DNA of 64,000 bases, taken from contig NZ_LT607802.1 of the NCBI RefSeq assembly GCF_900090205.1, positions 2,917,970 through 2,981,969 of the forward strand, in the 5' to 3' direction. Every line of letters begins with the position of its first letter. Position 1 is the stretch's first letter. The stretch is from Vogesella sp. LIG4. GTDB lineage: Bacteria > Pseudomonadota > Gammaproteobacteria > Burkholderiales > Chromobacteriaceae. The notes beneath the pieces were generated by a model. It was not told the origin of the DNA, searched no databases, and saw nothing but the letters and a program-made list of their open reading frames with translations. Shown here piece by piece: positions 28,745 to 37,240 of the stretch. A program made the translations under genes and the position numbers.

Positions 28745-28954
28745 ATGTCCAAGAAGCAGAAGCACGACGACGAACTCGACGACGAAACCCTGGCACTGCT
28801 GGCCTGGTGCATGGAGGTGGAAACCCACCTGGTGGCCGCCGGCGCCACCCAGGAAGAGGCGCAGGACCACATCGAAGAGCAGGCCGAGTGGTACACCGAC
28901 ATGTTCTACGACGGTCTGAGCCCGGCAGAGGCGGCCAAGCAGGCGCTGGCATGA
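28745..28954 (+). CDS. Small acidic helical protein, unknown function
   Basis: A 69-residue acidic protein (MSKKQKHDDELDDETLALLAW...) predicted to be all helical, with one Cys. AAGGAAA lies before ATG at 28745. Its stop overlaps the start of the exonuclease gene, suggesting coupling. I do not recognise the family. Confidence 0.75.
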   Translation: MSKKQKHDDELDDETLALLAWCMEVETHLVAAGATQEEAQDHIEEQAEWYTDMFYDGLSPAEAAKQALA

Positions 28955-29559
28955 AGCAGCGCCTGGCGGTCATCGACTTCGAAACCACCGGCATCACGCC
29001 GGGGCCAGGCTGCCGTGCCACCGAGATCGGCATCGTGCTGCTGGAGGGCGGGCAGATCGTTGACCGCTACCAGAGCCTGATGAACGCCGGCGTGCGCGTG
29101 CCGGCGATGATCGAACAGCTCACCGGCATTTCCAATGCCATGCTGCGCAGCGCACCGCCGGTAGCGCAGGTCATGCGCGAGGCGGCCGATTTTGTCGGCA
29201 GCACGCCGCTGGTGGCGCACAACGCCAGTTTCGACAGCAAGTTCTGGGATTACGAGCTGGCCCAGCTGGGCCGCAGCCGGCCGCAGGCCTTCGCCTGCAC
29301 GCTGCTACTGTCGCGCCGCCTGCTGCCGCAGGCGCCGGACCACAAGCTGGGCACGCTCACCCGCTGGGCAGGCCTGCCAGCCACCGGCCGCGCCCACCGC
29401 GCCCTGGCCGATGCCGAGATGGCAGCCAACCTGCTGCTGCATCTTGGCAGCACCCTGCGCCAGCGCCACGGTGTAGCCCCGGCGCACGAGCTGCTGTGCA
29501 AGCTGCAGAAAGTCCCCGCCGCCAAGGTGGCGCAGTTCCTCTCCGCTACGCCGGCCTGA
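28951..29559 (+). CDS. DEDDh 3'-5' exonuclease (DNA polymerase III epsilon-like)
   Basis: A 202-residue exonuclease with Exo I VIDFETTG (Asp9, Glu11), Exo II LVAHNASFDSKF and Exo III HRALADAEMAA, so all DEDDh residues are visible. It resembles the proofreading subunit but is shorter at the C-terminus than DnaQ and lacks the Pol III-binding tail, so it is probably a stand-alone 3'-5' exonuclease acting in repair or RNA trimming. It overlaps the upstream small gene by 4 nt. Confidence 0.88.
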   Translation: MKQRLAVIDFETTGITPGPGCRATEIGIVLLEGGQIVDRYQSLMNAGVRVPAMIEQLTGISNAMLRSAPPVAQVMREAADFVGSTPLVAHNASFDSKFWDYELAQLGRSRPQAFACTLLLSRRLLPQAPDHKLGTLTRWAGLPATGRAHRALADAEMAANLLLHLGSTLRQRHGVAPAHELLCKLQKVPAAKVAQFLSATPA

Positions 29560-29562
29560 GGG

Positions 29563-29635
29563 GTAGGGTGGAAGCCCGCAGGGCGTTCCACCGACTACTC
29601 CGCGGCGGATCGCCCTTTGGGCATCCGCCCTACGT
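29563..29635. repeat. Short palindromic intergenic repeat
   Basis: About 73 bp bounded by GTAGGGTGG and the inverted CCGCCCTAC. Two inner hairpins are GTGGAAGCCC-GCA-GGGCGTTCCAC and GGCGGAT...ATCCGCC. It resembles the dispersed GTAGGG-bounded palindromes common in beta- and gammaproteobacteria. Confidence 0.65.
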
Positions 29636-29896
29636 GTGGGGCCGAAGTGGTGTTTTGCCGCTGGACACACTTGCGGCTTTTCCCTTCCGACCATTCTGCT
29701 CTGCCACACCCATGCGGCCAACGTTGGCCTCCCTGCGGTGGGTATGAATTAGAAGTGGTATGTAGATCTTCGGCTATATCGTTTGGAAATAGTGGGAAAT
29801 TGGTGGTATGTATTTAAGTTAGAGCTTGTCGTGTGAAATCACTGGTTACTCGGTTATTTACGCAAAATCAGTTGTCTGCTCTGTTATTTGCTAGCG
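29636..29896. other. AT-richer gene-free interval
   Basis: No gene is seen. GC drops sharply after about 29750. It holds one copy of the dispersed 10-mer at 29713 followed by a mutated inverted partner (GTTGGCCTCC). Confidence 0.6.
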
Positions 29897-30370
29897 TTAC
29901 CATAAGCGCTCCAATAGGCTTGGCTTCAACTTTAAATCGACTTTTGAGCACTCTACCAATTGATTAAGACACTTGCGGGCTTTAGTGAGATTGTTGTCGA
30001 GATGCTCAAAATAGGTGGGCTCGTCATCATCTGTCATTAGCTCGCTCAGGGCTGCGTTGGCTTTGTCGGAGAAGAGGAATGCGCCACTGTCAGCATATTT
30101 ACGGACTTTGGGGAATGACTGCTCCCAGTAGGCGTTTAGTTTCTGTTTGAAATCCTCAGAAAGTTCCCTGTACTCGATTTCGGCATTGAAGTGCACATCA
30201 TAGTAGTAGACCAGATCAGATAGCGCCTCGATGGCATTTTGGTATGCGCCAACGCGCATTTCCCACCATTTCCGTTGACGATGGTCATGGTTGGCAAGAA
30301 TGGATGAGAATAGGCCTGCCACTATGCCGACGCTGCCCAATTTCACGAGTTCGAGAACGGCATCAATCAT
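29897..30370 (-). CDS. Hypothetical protein with one N-terminal membrane helix
   Basis: A 157-residue protein starting at ATG 30370, chosen for GGAG eight bases upstream. Residues 5-25 (VLELVKLGSVGIVAGLFSSIL) form a probable membrane anchor. The rest is a soluble, mostly helical domain rich in Tyr, Asn and Asp. The base composition is clearly lower in GC than both flanks, and it lies in an AT-rich insert between the exonuclease gene and modC, so I infer horizontal origin. No family is recognised. Confidence 0.7.
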   Translation of the reverse strand: MIDAVLELVKLGSVGIVAGLFSSILANHDHRQRKWWEMRVGAYQNAIEALSDLVYYYDVHFNAEIEYRELSEDFKQKLNAYWEQSFPKVRKYADSGAFLFSDKANAALSELMTDDDEPTYFEHLDNNLTKARKCLNQLVECSKVDLKLKPSLLERLW

Positions 30371-30701
30371 GGTGTATAACTCCAAGCTCAACGGTGGCAG
30401 CGAGGTGAAGCTAAATGTGGTTAAGTACGCACATCGTATTTGGTGTAGCGGATTTGTTGTCCTTTGCAGTGCTTTGTTATAGCTTTACTTCGACTTGGCT
30501 ATTGGCAAAGTAGTGTTTTCAGATTGTGCGGCATCTGCTGTTGAGAATGTGGCCATCGGACAGGGATGTCTTGTCAGTCGAATTTCAATTACATATGTCG
30601 CGTGAATTTAAGGCCGCGTTCCGCTTGTCGGCAAGCAATATCCGTTCGTGGTGAGTGTGGGGGGTACAGTTCGACTGCTGCAAGTGGAGTCGTAGCACGA
30701 C
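30371..30701. other. AT-richer gene-free interval
   Basis: About 330 bp upstream of the hypothetical gene and downstream of modC. No gene, repeat or convincing terminator is seen. The GC content returns to the genomic level at the modC stop. Confidence 0.6.
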
Positions 30702-31553
30702 CTAGTTCCCCGGCAACGGGCACAGATTCCCCGCCAGCAGCGGCAGCTGGCTACCCACCCGCAGGCCGGCCACTTCCTCAGTATCCAGCAGGATGTCCAC
30801 CATGCTGCCGCCGCTTTGCACCGTTACCCGCCACAGCAGGTCTGCTGGCTGGATGGCCAGCACGGTGGCGTTCAGCCGCAGCCGGTCGGCAGCATTGCCC
30901 TGCAGGTAGACCTCGGCCGGGCTGCCGCGGCGTACGATGCGGCCTTGTGACAGCTGTAGCACCTGGCTGGCCAGTTTGAACACTTCCGGAATGTCGTGGC
31001 TTACCAGTACGGTAGTCACGGCAAAGCGTTGTTGCAGTTGCAGCAGCTCGTCTTGCAGCCGCTCGCGCAGTGCCGGGTCCAGCGCCGATAGCGGCTCGTC
31101 CAGCAGCAACAGGCGCGGGCGGCGCGCCAGGGCGCGCGCCAGGGCCACCCGTTGTCGCTGGCCGCCGGACAGCTGGCGTGGCCGCTGGCCGGCCAGTGCC
31201 GCCAGGCCGGTCAGCTCCAGCAGTTCTTCCACCAGTGCCGCATCGCTGGGCGCAGCGCCGAAGGCCACATTGCCGCGTACGTCCAGGTGCGGAAACAGCG
31301 CGTAATCCTGAAACACCATGCCCACGCCGCGTTGCTGCGGCGGCAGGCTGTGGCGGCCGCGTATCCAGCATTCGCCGTCCACTTCCAGTTCGCCACCGTC
31401 GGCGTTGGCGAGGCCGGCCAGCAGGCGCAGCAGGGTGGTTTTGCCGGCGCCGGATTCGCCGGTGAGGGCGGTGATGCGCCCGGCCGGCAGTTCGCCCGCC
31501 ACTTCCAGGCTGGCATGTGGCGACAGGGTCTTGTGCAGCTTGAAGCGGATCAT
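30702..31553 (-). CDS. modC: Molybdate ABC transporter ATP-binding protein
   Basis: A 283-residue ATPase with Walker A GESGAGKTTLLR, Q-loop VFQDYALFPH, signature LSGGQRQR, Walker B LLLLDEPLSALDP and switch His in VSHD, all intact. Residues about 225-283 form a molybdate-binding TOBE domain (LNATVLAIQPADLLWRV). It overlaps modB by 4 nt and is the last gene of the modE-A-mop-B-C run. It is shorter than E. coli ModC (about 352), having one TOBE repeat rather than two. Confidence 0.95.
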   Translation of the reverse strand: MIRFKLHKTLSPHASLEVAGELPAGRITALTGESGAGKTTLLRLLAGLANADGGELEVDGECWIRGRHSLPPQQRGVGMVFQDYALFPHLDVRGNVAFGAAPSDAALVEELLELTGLAALAGQRPRQLSGGQRQRVALARALARRPRLLLLDEPLSALDPALRERLQDELLQLQQRFAVTTVLVSHDIPEVFKLASQVLQLSQGRIVRRGSPAEVYLQGNAADRLRLNATVLAIQPADLLWRVTVQSGGSMVDILLDTEEVAGLRVGSQLPLLAGNLCPLPGN

Positions 31554-32218
31554 GCGGCCAACCTTTCGCTGTGGCGGCGCAGCAGGTTCACCGCCAGTAC
31601 CACCAGGAAGGAGAAACCGCACAGCACGGCGGCGTAGACATGGGCGGCGGTGTAGTTCAGCGCCTCCACCTCGTTGTAGATGGCGATGGACGCCACGCGG
31701 GTGACGCCGGGGATGTTGCCGCCCAGCATCAGCACCAGGCCGAATTCGCCCACGGTATGGGCAAAGCTCATCACCATGCCGGCCACCAGCGCCGGCTTGA
31801 TGCACGGCAGTTCCACCCGCCAGAAGGTGTGCCAGCGCGATTTGCCCAGCGTGTAGGATGCCTCGCGCAGGTGCTCCGGCAGCCCGGCTAGCGCTGCCGC
31901 CACCGGCTGCACCATGAAGGGCATGCTGAACAGTACCGAGCCCAGCACCAGGCCGGGGAAGGAGAACAGCAGCTGGATGCCGAAGTGCTGCAGCACGCTC
32001 CCCACCAGCCCGGCCGGTGCAAAGGCCAGCAGCAGGTAGAAGCCCAGTACCGAGGGCGGCAGCACCAGCGGCATGGCCACCAGGGTTTCCAGCAGCGGTT
32101 TGTACCAGCGGCGGCTGTGCGCCAGCCAGCCGGCCAGCGGCACGCCAAGCAACAGCAGGATAGCGGTGGTGCTGGCTGCCAGCCGCGCGGTAAGCCACAG
32201 CGGTTGCAGGTCAATCAT
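31550..32218 (-). CDS. modB: Molybdate ABC transporter permease
   Basis: A 222-residue inner-membrane permease with about five or six helices. The cytoplasmic coupling loop that contacts ModC is GLPEHLREASYTLGKSRWHTFWRVELP, cited here as EASYTLGKSRWHTF. The ATG overlaps the stop of the Mop-domain gene and its stop overlaps modC, so the genes are translationally linked. Confidence 0.95.
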   Translation of the reverse strand: MIDLQPLWLTARLAASTTAILLLLGVPLAGWLAHSRRWYKPLLETLVAMPLVLPPSVLGFYLLLAFAPAGLVGSVLQHFGIQLLFSFPGLVLGSVLFSMPFMVQPVAAALAGLPEHLREASYTLGKSRWHTFWRVELPCIKPALVAGMVMSFAHTVGEFGLVLMLGGNIPGVTRVASIAIYNEVEALNYTAAHVYAAVLCGFSFLVVLAVNLLRRHSERLAA

Positions 32219-32615
32219 GCGCTACTCCTTGCAGCAACAGCATGGCGTGCGACTTGATCAGCGCGCTCACCGCCATGCCGGGCGCCAGCTTCAGCCGCAG
32301 CGCCGACTGGCGGGTGATCAGGGCGTGCAGCGCCAGTTGGCCGCAGCGCAGGTCCACCCGCGCCATCAGCGTGCCCAGCGCCAGCGCCGTCACCTCGCAG
32401 GGCAGGTTGTTGCGGATGCTGATGTCGCCGGCCAGATCGCGTGCCAGCGCCACGTCCATTTCGCGAAAGCCCAGCATCACCTGCTGGCCGACGCTGGCCG
32501 GGGCCGCGTCGCCCAGTGCCAGCGCGGTGCAGTGATGCTCGCCCACGCTGACCTGCAGCAGGTGGATGCCGTCGGCGCTGTGCACGCCGGTGACAAAGCC
32601 GGGCAACTGGTTCAT
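32211..32615 (-). CDS. Molybdenum-pterin-binding (Mop/TOBE) protein
   Basis: A 134-residue protein made of two Mop-like segments (about residues 1-65 and 68-134, the latter with ISIRNNLPCEVTALALG and LKLAPGMAVSALIKSHAMLL). Such domains bind molybdate or tungstate oxyanions and assemble into storage or buffering oligomers. It lies between modA and modB with overlaps of 4 and 8 nt. ModC here has only one TOBE domain, so this separate protein may complement it; that is inference. Confidence 0.8.
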   Translation of the reverse strand: MNQLPGFVTGVHSADGIHLLQVSVGEHHCTALALGDAAPASVGQQVMLGFREMDVALARDLAGDISIRNNLPCEVTALALGTLMARVDLRCGQLALHALITRQSALRLKLAPGMAVSALIKSHAMLLLQGVAHD

Positions 32616-33373
32616 GGCAGGCGGTAGCCGTAGCGCTGCAGGATGGCGCGTGCCGCCGGCGAGCTCAGGTAGTCGAACAGTTTGCGCGCATCAGGGTTGG
32701 CCGCAGCCGGCTTCAGCAACGCCATGTCCTGCACGATGGGCTGGTGGCTCTGTTCCGGCATGTCCACCCAGTGGCCCTTGCCCTGCATCTGCGGTGCCAG
32801 CACCAGTGCCTTGGCGACAAAGCCGGATTGCGCTGCGCCGCTGTCCACGAATTGCGCCGCCTGGGCGATGTTGTCGCCCTGCACCAGGCGCGGCTTCACG
32901 CTGTCGGCCAGCTTGTAGAAGTCCAGTACGCGCAGTGCCTCGGCGCCGTAGGGGGCGGTTTGCGGGTTGGCGATCGCCACTTTGCCGCTGGCGGCCTTCA
33001 GCCAGTTCTGCCACTGTTTGCCGTCAAAGCCCGGGTCTTTCGACCACAGCACCAGCGCGCCCAGCGCATAGGTCTTGGGGGCGGCAACCGTCTGGCCGGC
33101 ACTGGCCAGCTTGCGCGGGGTTTCGTCGTCGGCGGACAGGAACAGCTCGAACGGTGCGCCGGCCAGTACCTGGGTGGCGATCTTGCCGGAGGAGGCGTAG
33201 GACGGTTCCACCGCCACGCCGGTGTCGCGGGTGAAGGCTGCGGCGATGTCGGCAAAGGCGTACTGCACGTTGGCCGCAACGGCTACCTTGACCGGGCCGG
33301 CAAAGGCGGCGGGGGCGAGCAGGCACAGTAGCAGGGCGCCGATCGGGCGCAGGCGGGGGGTAAACGATTGCAT
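32612..33373 (-). CDS. modA: Molybdate-binding periplasmic protein
   Basis: A 253-residue binding protein with a signal peptide (LLLCLLAPAAFAG). The oxyanion site is recognisable in VAVAANVQYAF, SYASSGKIATQVLAGAPFELFLSAD (cited as ASSGKIATQV) and NPQTAPYGAEA. It delivers molybdate to ModBC. It is separated from modE by about 30 bp and overlaps the Mop-domain gene by 4 nt. Confidence 0.95.
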   Translation of the reverse strand: MQSFTPRLRPIGALLLCLLAPAAFAGPVKVAVAANVQYAFADIAAAFTRDTGVAVEPSYASSGKIATQVLAGAPFELFLSADDETPRKLASAGQTVAAPKTYALGALVLWSKDPGFDGKQWQNWLKAASGKVAIANPQTAPYGAEALRVLDFYKLADSVKPRLVQGDNIAQAAQFVDSGAAQSGFVAKALVLAPQMQGKGHWVDMPEQSHQPIVQDMALLKPAAANPDARKLFDYLSSPAARAILQRYGYRLP

Positions 33374-33404
33374 CGGGGTTTCCTTGTCAGGGTTATGAAA
33401 GGGT

Positions 33405-34157
33405 TTAGTCGAAGATGCCCAGAATCACGTGCTGGGCGGAAAACAGGGCACTGGCCGTGCTGCCGGTTTGCAGCTGCAGGCTGGCAATGCTGTCGTTGTC
33501 GGCGATGACGCACAGCGTGCCGCCGCCGGGTAGCTGCAGGATCACCTCGCTGTTCACCGCGCCGGGGCTGATGCGGCTGATGCTGCCGACCAGGCGGTTG
33601 GCCACGGCGATGTGTGCAGCGGCGTCCGGCGTGGCCAGGGCCATCCACGATGCCTTGATCAGCGCCACCACCTGGCGGCCCGGCGCCAGTGCCAGCTCCT
33701 CGCTGCTGCTGCGTGTTACCTGGGCGATAAGCGGTTGGCCGCCGGCCAGCTGGATGTGTACGGTGTCGTTGACCGCGCCGGCTTCCAGCCGGGTGATGCG
33801 GCCGGGTAGCTGGTTGCGTGCCGAGGTGCGCAGCGGCAGCCGCGACAGCGCGGGCAGGGTGGCCGGGCTGTCGTCGGCGGCTTGCAGTGCGCTGCCGGCG
33901 GTATCCCAGGCGTGCAGCAGCTGGGCGCCCAGCTCGGTAAGGCGGGTGCCGCCGCCGCCGCGGCCACCGCTGACGCGCTCCACCAGCGCGCAGGGGCTTT
34001 GCCGGTTCATGTTTTCCACCTGCTGCCAGGCCGCTTTGTAGCTGATGCCGCAGCTGCGTGCCGCGGCGCTGATCGAGCCTTGCGTGGCGATGGCGCGCAA
34101 CAGAGCCAGGCGCTGGCTGGCGCCGTGGCCGGCGAACAACTGCCAGGGATCGTTCAT
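33405..34157 (-). CDS. modE: Molybdate-responsive transcriptional regulator
   Basis: A 250-residue regulator. Residues 1-110 form the winged-helix DNA-binding domain (IATQGSISAAARSCGISYKAAWQQV). Residues about 115-250 hold two Mop/TOBE molybdate-binding domains. In the family molybdate-bound ModE represses mod genes and activates molybdoenzyme genes. It is the first gene of the mod run. Upstream, CGTTA at 34158 and TAACG at 34186 form a spaced inverted repeat that could be part of an autoregulatory site, though it fits the known ModE box only weakly. Confidence 0.93.
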   Translation of the reverse strand: MNDPWQLFAGHGASQRLALLRAIATQGSISAAARSCGISYKAAWQQVENMNRQSPCALVERVSGGRGGGGTRLTELGAQLLHAWDTAGSALQAADDSPATLPALSRLPLRTSARNQLPGRITRLEAGAVNDTVHIQLAGGQPLIAQVTRSSSEELALAPGRQVVALIKASWMALATPDAAAHIAVANRLVGSISRISPGAVNSEVILQLPGGGTLCVIADNDSIASLQLQTGSTASALFSAQHVILGIFD

Positions 34158-34199
34158 CGTTATTCTTCGCTATTCAAAATCGGGTTAACGCTAGGGCGA

Positions 34200-34225
34200 C
34201 AAAAGGGCTGCCGGGCGCAGCCCCT
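34200..34225 (-). terminator. Terminator after moaC
   Basis: On the minus strand GGGCTGC-GCCCG-GCAGCCC is followed by TTTTGT. It separates moaC from modE, both transcribed leftward. Confidence 0.8.
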
Positions 34226-34248
34226 GTGTTCATGCAGCAACCCGGTGC

Positions 34249-34746
34249 CTATTCGGCGTCGGTCTGCTGCCCGTCTGCCAGCCAGTGGCCGCTCTTGCCG
34301 CCCTGTTTTTCCAGTAGCTGCACGCCGGCAATGGTCATGCCCTTGTCCACGGCTTTGAGCATGTCGTACACCGTCAGCAGGCCGGCCATCACGCCGCTCA
34401 GCGCTTCCATTTCCACGCCGGTGCGGCCAACGGTCTCGGTGGTTACCTCGATGTACAGCCGATTGGCGGCGGCATCGGCGCTGAATTCCACCGCCACGCG
34501 GGTCAGTGCCAGCGGGTGGCACAGCGGAATCAGGTCGGCGGTGCGCTTGGTGCCCTGAATGGCCGCCAGGCGCGCGATGCCCACCACGTCGCCCTTCTTG
34601 TTGTTGCCGGCCTGCAGCAGCGCGAAGGTGGCGGGCGCCATGTCGATATGGCCGCCGGCACGCGCTACGCGGCGGGTTTCCGGCTTGCTGCCGACATCAA
34701 CCATGTGGGCCTGGCCGGCGGTGTCGAAGTGGGTCAAACGGCTCAT
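34249..34746 (-). CDS. moaC: Cyclic pyranopterin monophosphate synthase
   Basis: A 165-residue MoaC acting with MoaA in the first stage of molybdopterin synthesis. The active-site segments [19 protein letters not shown] (cited in part), LIPLCHPL and [20 protein letters not shown] are intact. It is a hexameric cytosolic enzyme. It lies upstream of modE with a terminator between them, and its leader contains a large foldable region. Confidence 0.97.
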   Translation of the reverse strand: MSRLTHFDTAGQAHMVDVGSKPETRRVARAGGHIDMAPATFALLQAGNNKKGDVVGIARLAAIQGTKRTADLIPLCHPLALTRVAVEFSADAAANRLYIEVTTETVGRTGVEMEALSGVMAGLLTVYDMLKAVDKGMTIAGVQLLEKQGGKSGHWLADGQQTDAE

Positions 34747-34783
34747 GCTGTTGATTCTGTAAAAGCGGATGGTGTGTCACCTT

Positions 34784-34848
34784 ACCGCCAGCCGGCGGTG
34801 GGCACAATCCACCGAAAGGGGTAGTGGCGGCAGGTAGCGGCTGGCGGT
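34784..34848 (-). promoter_or_regulatory. Structured region upstream of moaC
   Basis: The 11-base arms ACCGCCAGCCG (34784-34794) and CGGCTGGCGGT (34838-34848) are perfectly complementary. They enclose a second hairpin, CGGTGG (34796-34801) with CCACCG (34809-34814). It lies 38-102 bp before moaC on the transcribed side. A molybdenum-cofactor riboswitch is the natural idea, but I cannot match the published motif with confidence. Confidence 0.4.
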
Positions 34849-34938
34849 CGCCTGCAGACAGCCGCCATGACACTGGCGCAGCGCGTGGCGGCTTGCCCGT
34901 GCGGGCAGGGTGGCTGCTCTGTTCAATTTGGCACTGCA

Positions 34939-34947
34939 TGCTATACT
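34939..34947 (+). promoter_or_regulatory. Extended -10 promoter element for tig
   Basis: TGCTATACT matches the extended -10 consensus TGnTATAAT at all but one position. No good -35 is seen 17 bp upstream. The leader to the tig start would be about 310 nt and contains a palindromic element. Confidence 0.5.
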
Positions 34948-35068
34948 CGCCCTTTGCTTTAGCCTGCTAGGCTTGCCCGCGCCGCGGGTGGGCGAACTGG
35001 TTTAAGTTCTGATTTCATGGCGCAGGAAAGCATCATCTGCAAGGTTCCTCCAGCACTACGCTAGGCTT

Positions 35069-35208
35069 GAGCGCGTTCACGATCTCGCGAGCTAGGGCGA
35101 GACAAGGCAAAAACGGCTGAGAAAGCGGAATTTACACAGAGTAAATGAGCATTTCGAAGTCGTTTTTAACGCCGTATCGCCGAAGCGCAGCTGATCGTGA
35201 GTGGGCTC
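35069..35208. repeat. Palindromic element upstream of tig
   Basis: A 140-bp imperfect palindrome with arms beginning GAGCGCGTTCACGATC and ending GATCGTGAGTGGGCTC, centred on TTTAC-ACAGA-GTAAA at 35131-35145. It contains GGCAAAAACGG and the inverted CGTTTTTAACGCC. It is the same family as the element at 16771-16912. I recall very similar sequences scattered in proteobacterial genomes, often misannotated as small proteins. Confidence 0.8.
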
Positions 35209-35265
35209 TTAGGACTTTCCCGCTTCTGGCTTCAACCCCACACCTTTCAAGACTAAGGATTGGAA

Positions 35266-36567
35266 ATGCAAGTACAACTGGAAACGTTGAGCGGCCTTGA
35301 GCGTCGCATGAGTATCGCCCTGCCGCTGGCTGCCATCGACGCCCAAGTGGCCGAGCGCCTCAAGCGTGTAGCTCGCTCCGCAAAGATTCAGGGTTTCCGC
35401 CCGGGCAAGGCTCCGGCCAAGATCGTTGAAATGAACTACGGCGCACAAGTGCGCGAAGAAGTGCTGGGCGAGCAGGTTCAGCAAGCCTTCTACAAGGCCG
35501 CTGCCGAGCAGAAGCTGCGCGTTGCCGGCTACCCGCGTTTCGAACCGGCTGAAGGCGATGCCGAGAACTTCAAGTTTGCTGCCGCTTTCGAAGTGTTCCC
35601 GGAAGTGACTGTTGGCGAACTGGCCGGCAAGGAAATCGAAAAGCCGAACACCGAAGTGACCGACGGCGAAATCGACAAGACCGTGGACATCCTGCGCAAG
35701 CAGCGTACCCGCTTCAACCGTGTTGAGCGCGAAGCCGCCGATGGCGACCGCGTGATCATCGACTTCAAGGGCGCCATCGACGGCGTGGCCTTCGAAGGCG
35801 GTTCCTCCGAGAACTTCCCGTTCATGCTGGGCCAGGGTCAGATGCTGCCGGAATTCGAAGCCGGCATCATCGGTATGAAGGAAGGCGAGATCAAGAGCGT
35901 GGAAGTGAGCTTCCCGGCTGACTACCATGGCAAGGATGTGGCTGGTAAGACCGCCGTGTTCGAAATCCTGGTGAAGAACGTAGCTGAAGCACAGCTGCCG
36001 GAAGTGAACGAAGAGTTCGCCAAGCAACTGGGCATCGCCGATGGCGACGTGGCCAAGATGCGTGCCGAGATCCGCAAGAACGTGGAGCGCGAAGTGAAGC
36101 GCCGCCTGTCTGCCAAGATCAAGGAAAACGTGATGCAGGCGCTGATCGACGTAACCCCGATGGACCTGCCGAAGGCACTGGTTGATCTGGAAGTCGGCCG
36201 TCTGATGGAGCAGGCCCGCCAGGACCTGGCCCAGCGTGGCATGCAGGTGAAAGATATGCCGCTGCCGGCAGACCTGTTCACCCAGCAGGCCGAGCGTCGC
36301 GTGGCTCTGGGTCTGATCCTGTCCGCCGTGGTTGAAGCCAACAAGCTGGAAGCCAAGCCGGAACAGGTGAAGGCACTGGTGGAAGAGTTCGCCGAGAGCT
36401 ACGAGCAGCCGGAAGAAGTGATCCAGTGGTACTACGCCAGCCAGGAACGCCTGGAAGGCCCGACCTCCATGGTGCTGGAAGACAACGTGGTTGAATTTGT
36501 GCTGGGTAAGGCCAATGTTGTCGAGAAGGATGTTTCCTTCGAAACCCTGATGGGCCAGAACGCCTGA
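35266..36567 (+). CDS. tig: Trigger factor
   Basis: A 433-residue ribosome-associated chaperone and peptidyl-prolyl isomerase. The ribosome-docking signature is GFRPGKAPAKIVEMNYG near residue 45. The FKBP-type domain spans about 150-245 (FEGGSSENFPFMLGQGQM, MLPEFEAGIIGMKEGE cited in part), and the C-terminal helical domain follows. ATG at 35266 follows AAGGATTGG. It heads the protein quality-control group tig-clpP-clpX-lon. Confidence 0.98.
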   Translation: MQVQLETLSGLERRMSIALPLAAIDAQVAERLKRVARSAKIQGFRPGKAPAKIVEMNYGAQVREEVLGEQVQQAFYKAAAEQKLRVAGYPRFEPAEGDAENFKFAAAFEVFPEVTVGELAGKEIEKPNTEVTDGEIDKTVDILRKQRTRFNRVEREAADGDRVIIDFKGAIDGVAFEGGSSENFPFMLGQGQMLPEFEAGIIGMKEGEIKSVEVSFPADYHGKDVAGKTAVFEILVKNVAEAQLPEVNEEFAKQLGIADGDVAKMRAEIRKNVEREVKRRLSAKIKENVMQALIDVTPMDLPKALVDLEVGRLMEQARQDLAQRGMQVKDMPLPADLFTQQAERRVALGLILSAVVEANKLEAKPEQVKALVEEFAESYEQPEEVIQWYYASQERLEGPTSMVLEDNVVEFVLGKANVVEKDVSFETLMGQNA

Positions 36568-36591
36568 TTTGTTGAATAACCGGAGAGGTCG

Positions 36592-37224
36592 ATGAAATCG
36601 ATGATTGAACCGCAAGGTCTGGGCCTGGTGCCCATGGTGGTAGAGCAGAGTGGTCGTGGCGAGCGCGCTTACGACATCTTCTCTCGCCTGTTGAAGGAAC
36701 GCATCGTGTTCCTGGTCGGTCCGGTTACCGACGAGTCGGCCAATCTGGTGGTGGCACAGCTGCTGTTCCTGGAATCGGAAAACCCGGACAAGGACATCTA
36801 CCTGTACATCAATTCCCCGGGGGGCTCGATTACGGCCGGCATGTCGATCTACGACACGATGAATTTCATCAAGCCGGACGTATCCACCCTCTGCATTGGC
36901 CAGGCGGCCAGCATGGGCGCGTTCCTGCTGTCCGCCGGTGCCAACGGCAAGCGCTTTGCGCTGCCGCATAGCCGCGTGATGATCCACCAGCCGTTGCTGT
37001 ACGGCGGTGGTCTGACCGGCCAGGTTACCGATATCGAGATTCACGCCCGCGAACTGGTGAAAACCAAGGCGCAGATGAACGAGCTGCTGGCCAAGCATGC
37101 TGGCCAGAGCGTGGAACAAGTACAAGCCGACACCGAGCGCGACAATTTCATGTCCGCCGAAGATGCCCGTGTTTACGGTCTCATCGACAAGGTGCTGAGC
37201 TCGCGCGCCGACGTGGCGGCTTAA
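36592..37224 (+). CDS. clpP: ATP-dependent Clp protease proteolytic subunit
   Basis: A 210-residue serine protease with catalytic Ser107 ([11 protein letters not shown]), His132 (RVMIHQP) and Asp180 (QADTERDNF). The oligomeric tetradecamer degrades substrates threaded by ClpX. It starts 24 bp after tig and is followed by clpX after 16 bp, a standard arrangement. Confidence 0.99.
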   Translation: MKSMIEPQGLGLVPMVVEQSGRGERAYDIFSRLLKERIVFLVGPVTDESANLVVAQLLFLESENPDKDIYLYINSPGGSITAGMSIYDTMNFIKPDVSTLCIGQAASMGAFLLSAGANGKRFALPHSRVMIHQPLLYGGGLTGQVTDIEIHARELVKTKAQMNELLAKHAGQSVEQVQADTERDNFMSAEDARVYGLIDKVLSSRADVAA

Positions 37225-37240
37225 TTAGGACGTCGATCAG

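Noticed and set aside
30566..30979. A plus-strand frame overlapping the modC end
   Set aside because: It has no ribosome-binding site and lies antisense to modC.
34784..34848. A definite molybdenum-cofactor riboswitch
   Set aside because: I see a strong stem but cannot match the conserved motif residues, so I leave it as a structured region.
34928..34941. Sigma-54-like TTGGCAC...TGC upstream of tig
   Set aside because: The distance between the GG and GC elements is 10 instead of 12, and tig is a housekeeping gene with an extended -10 nearby.
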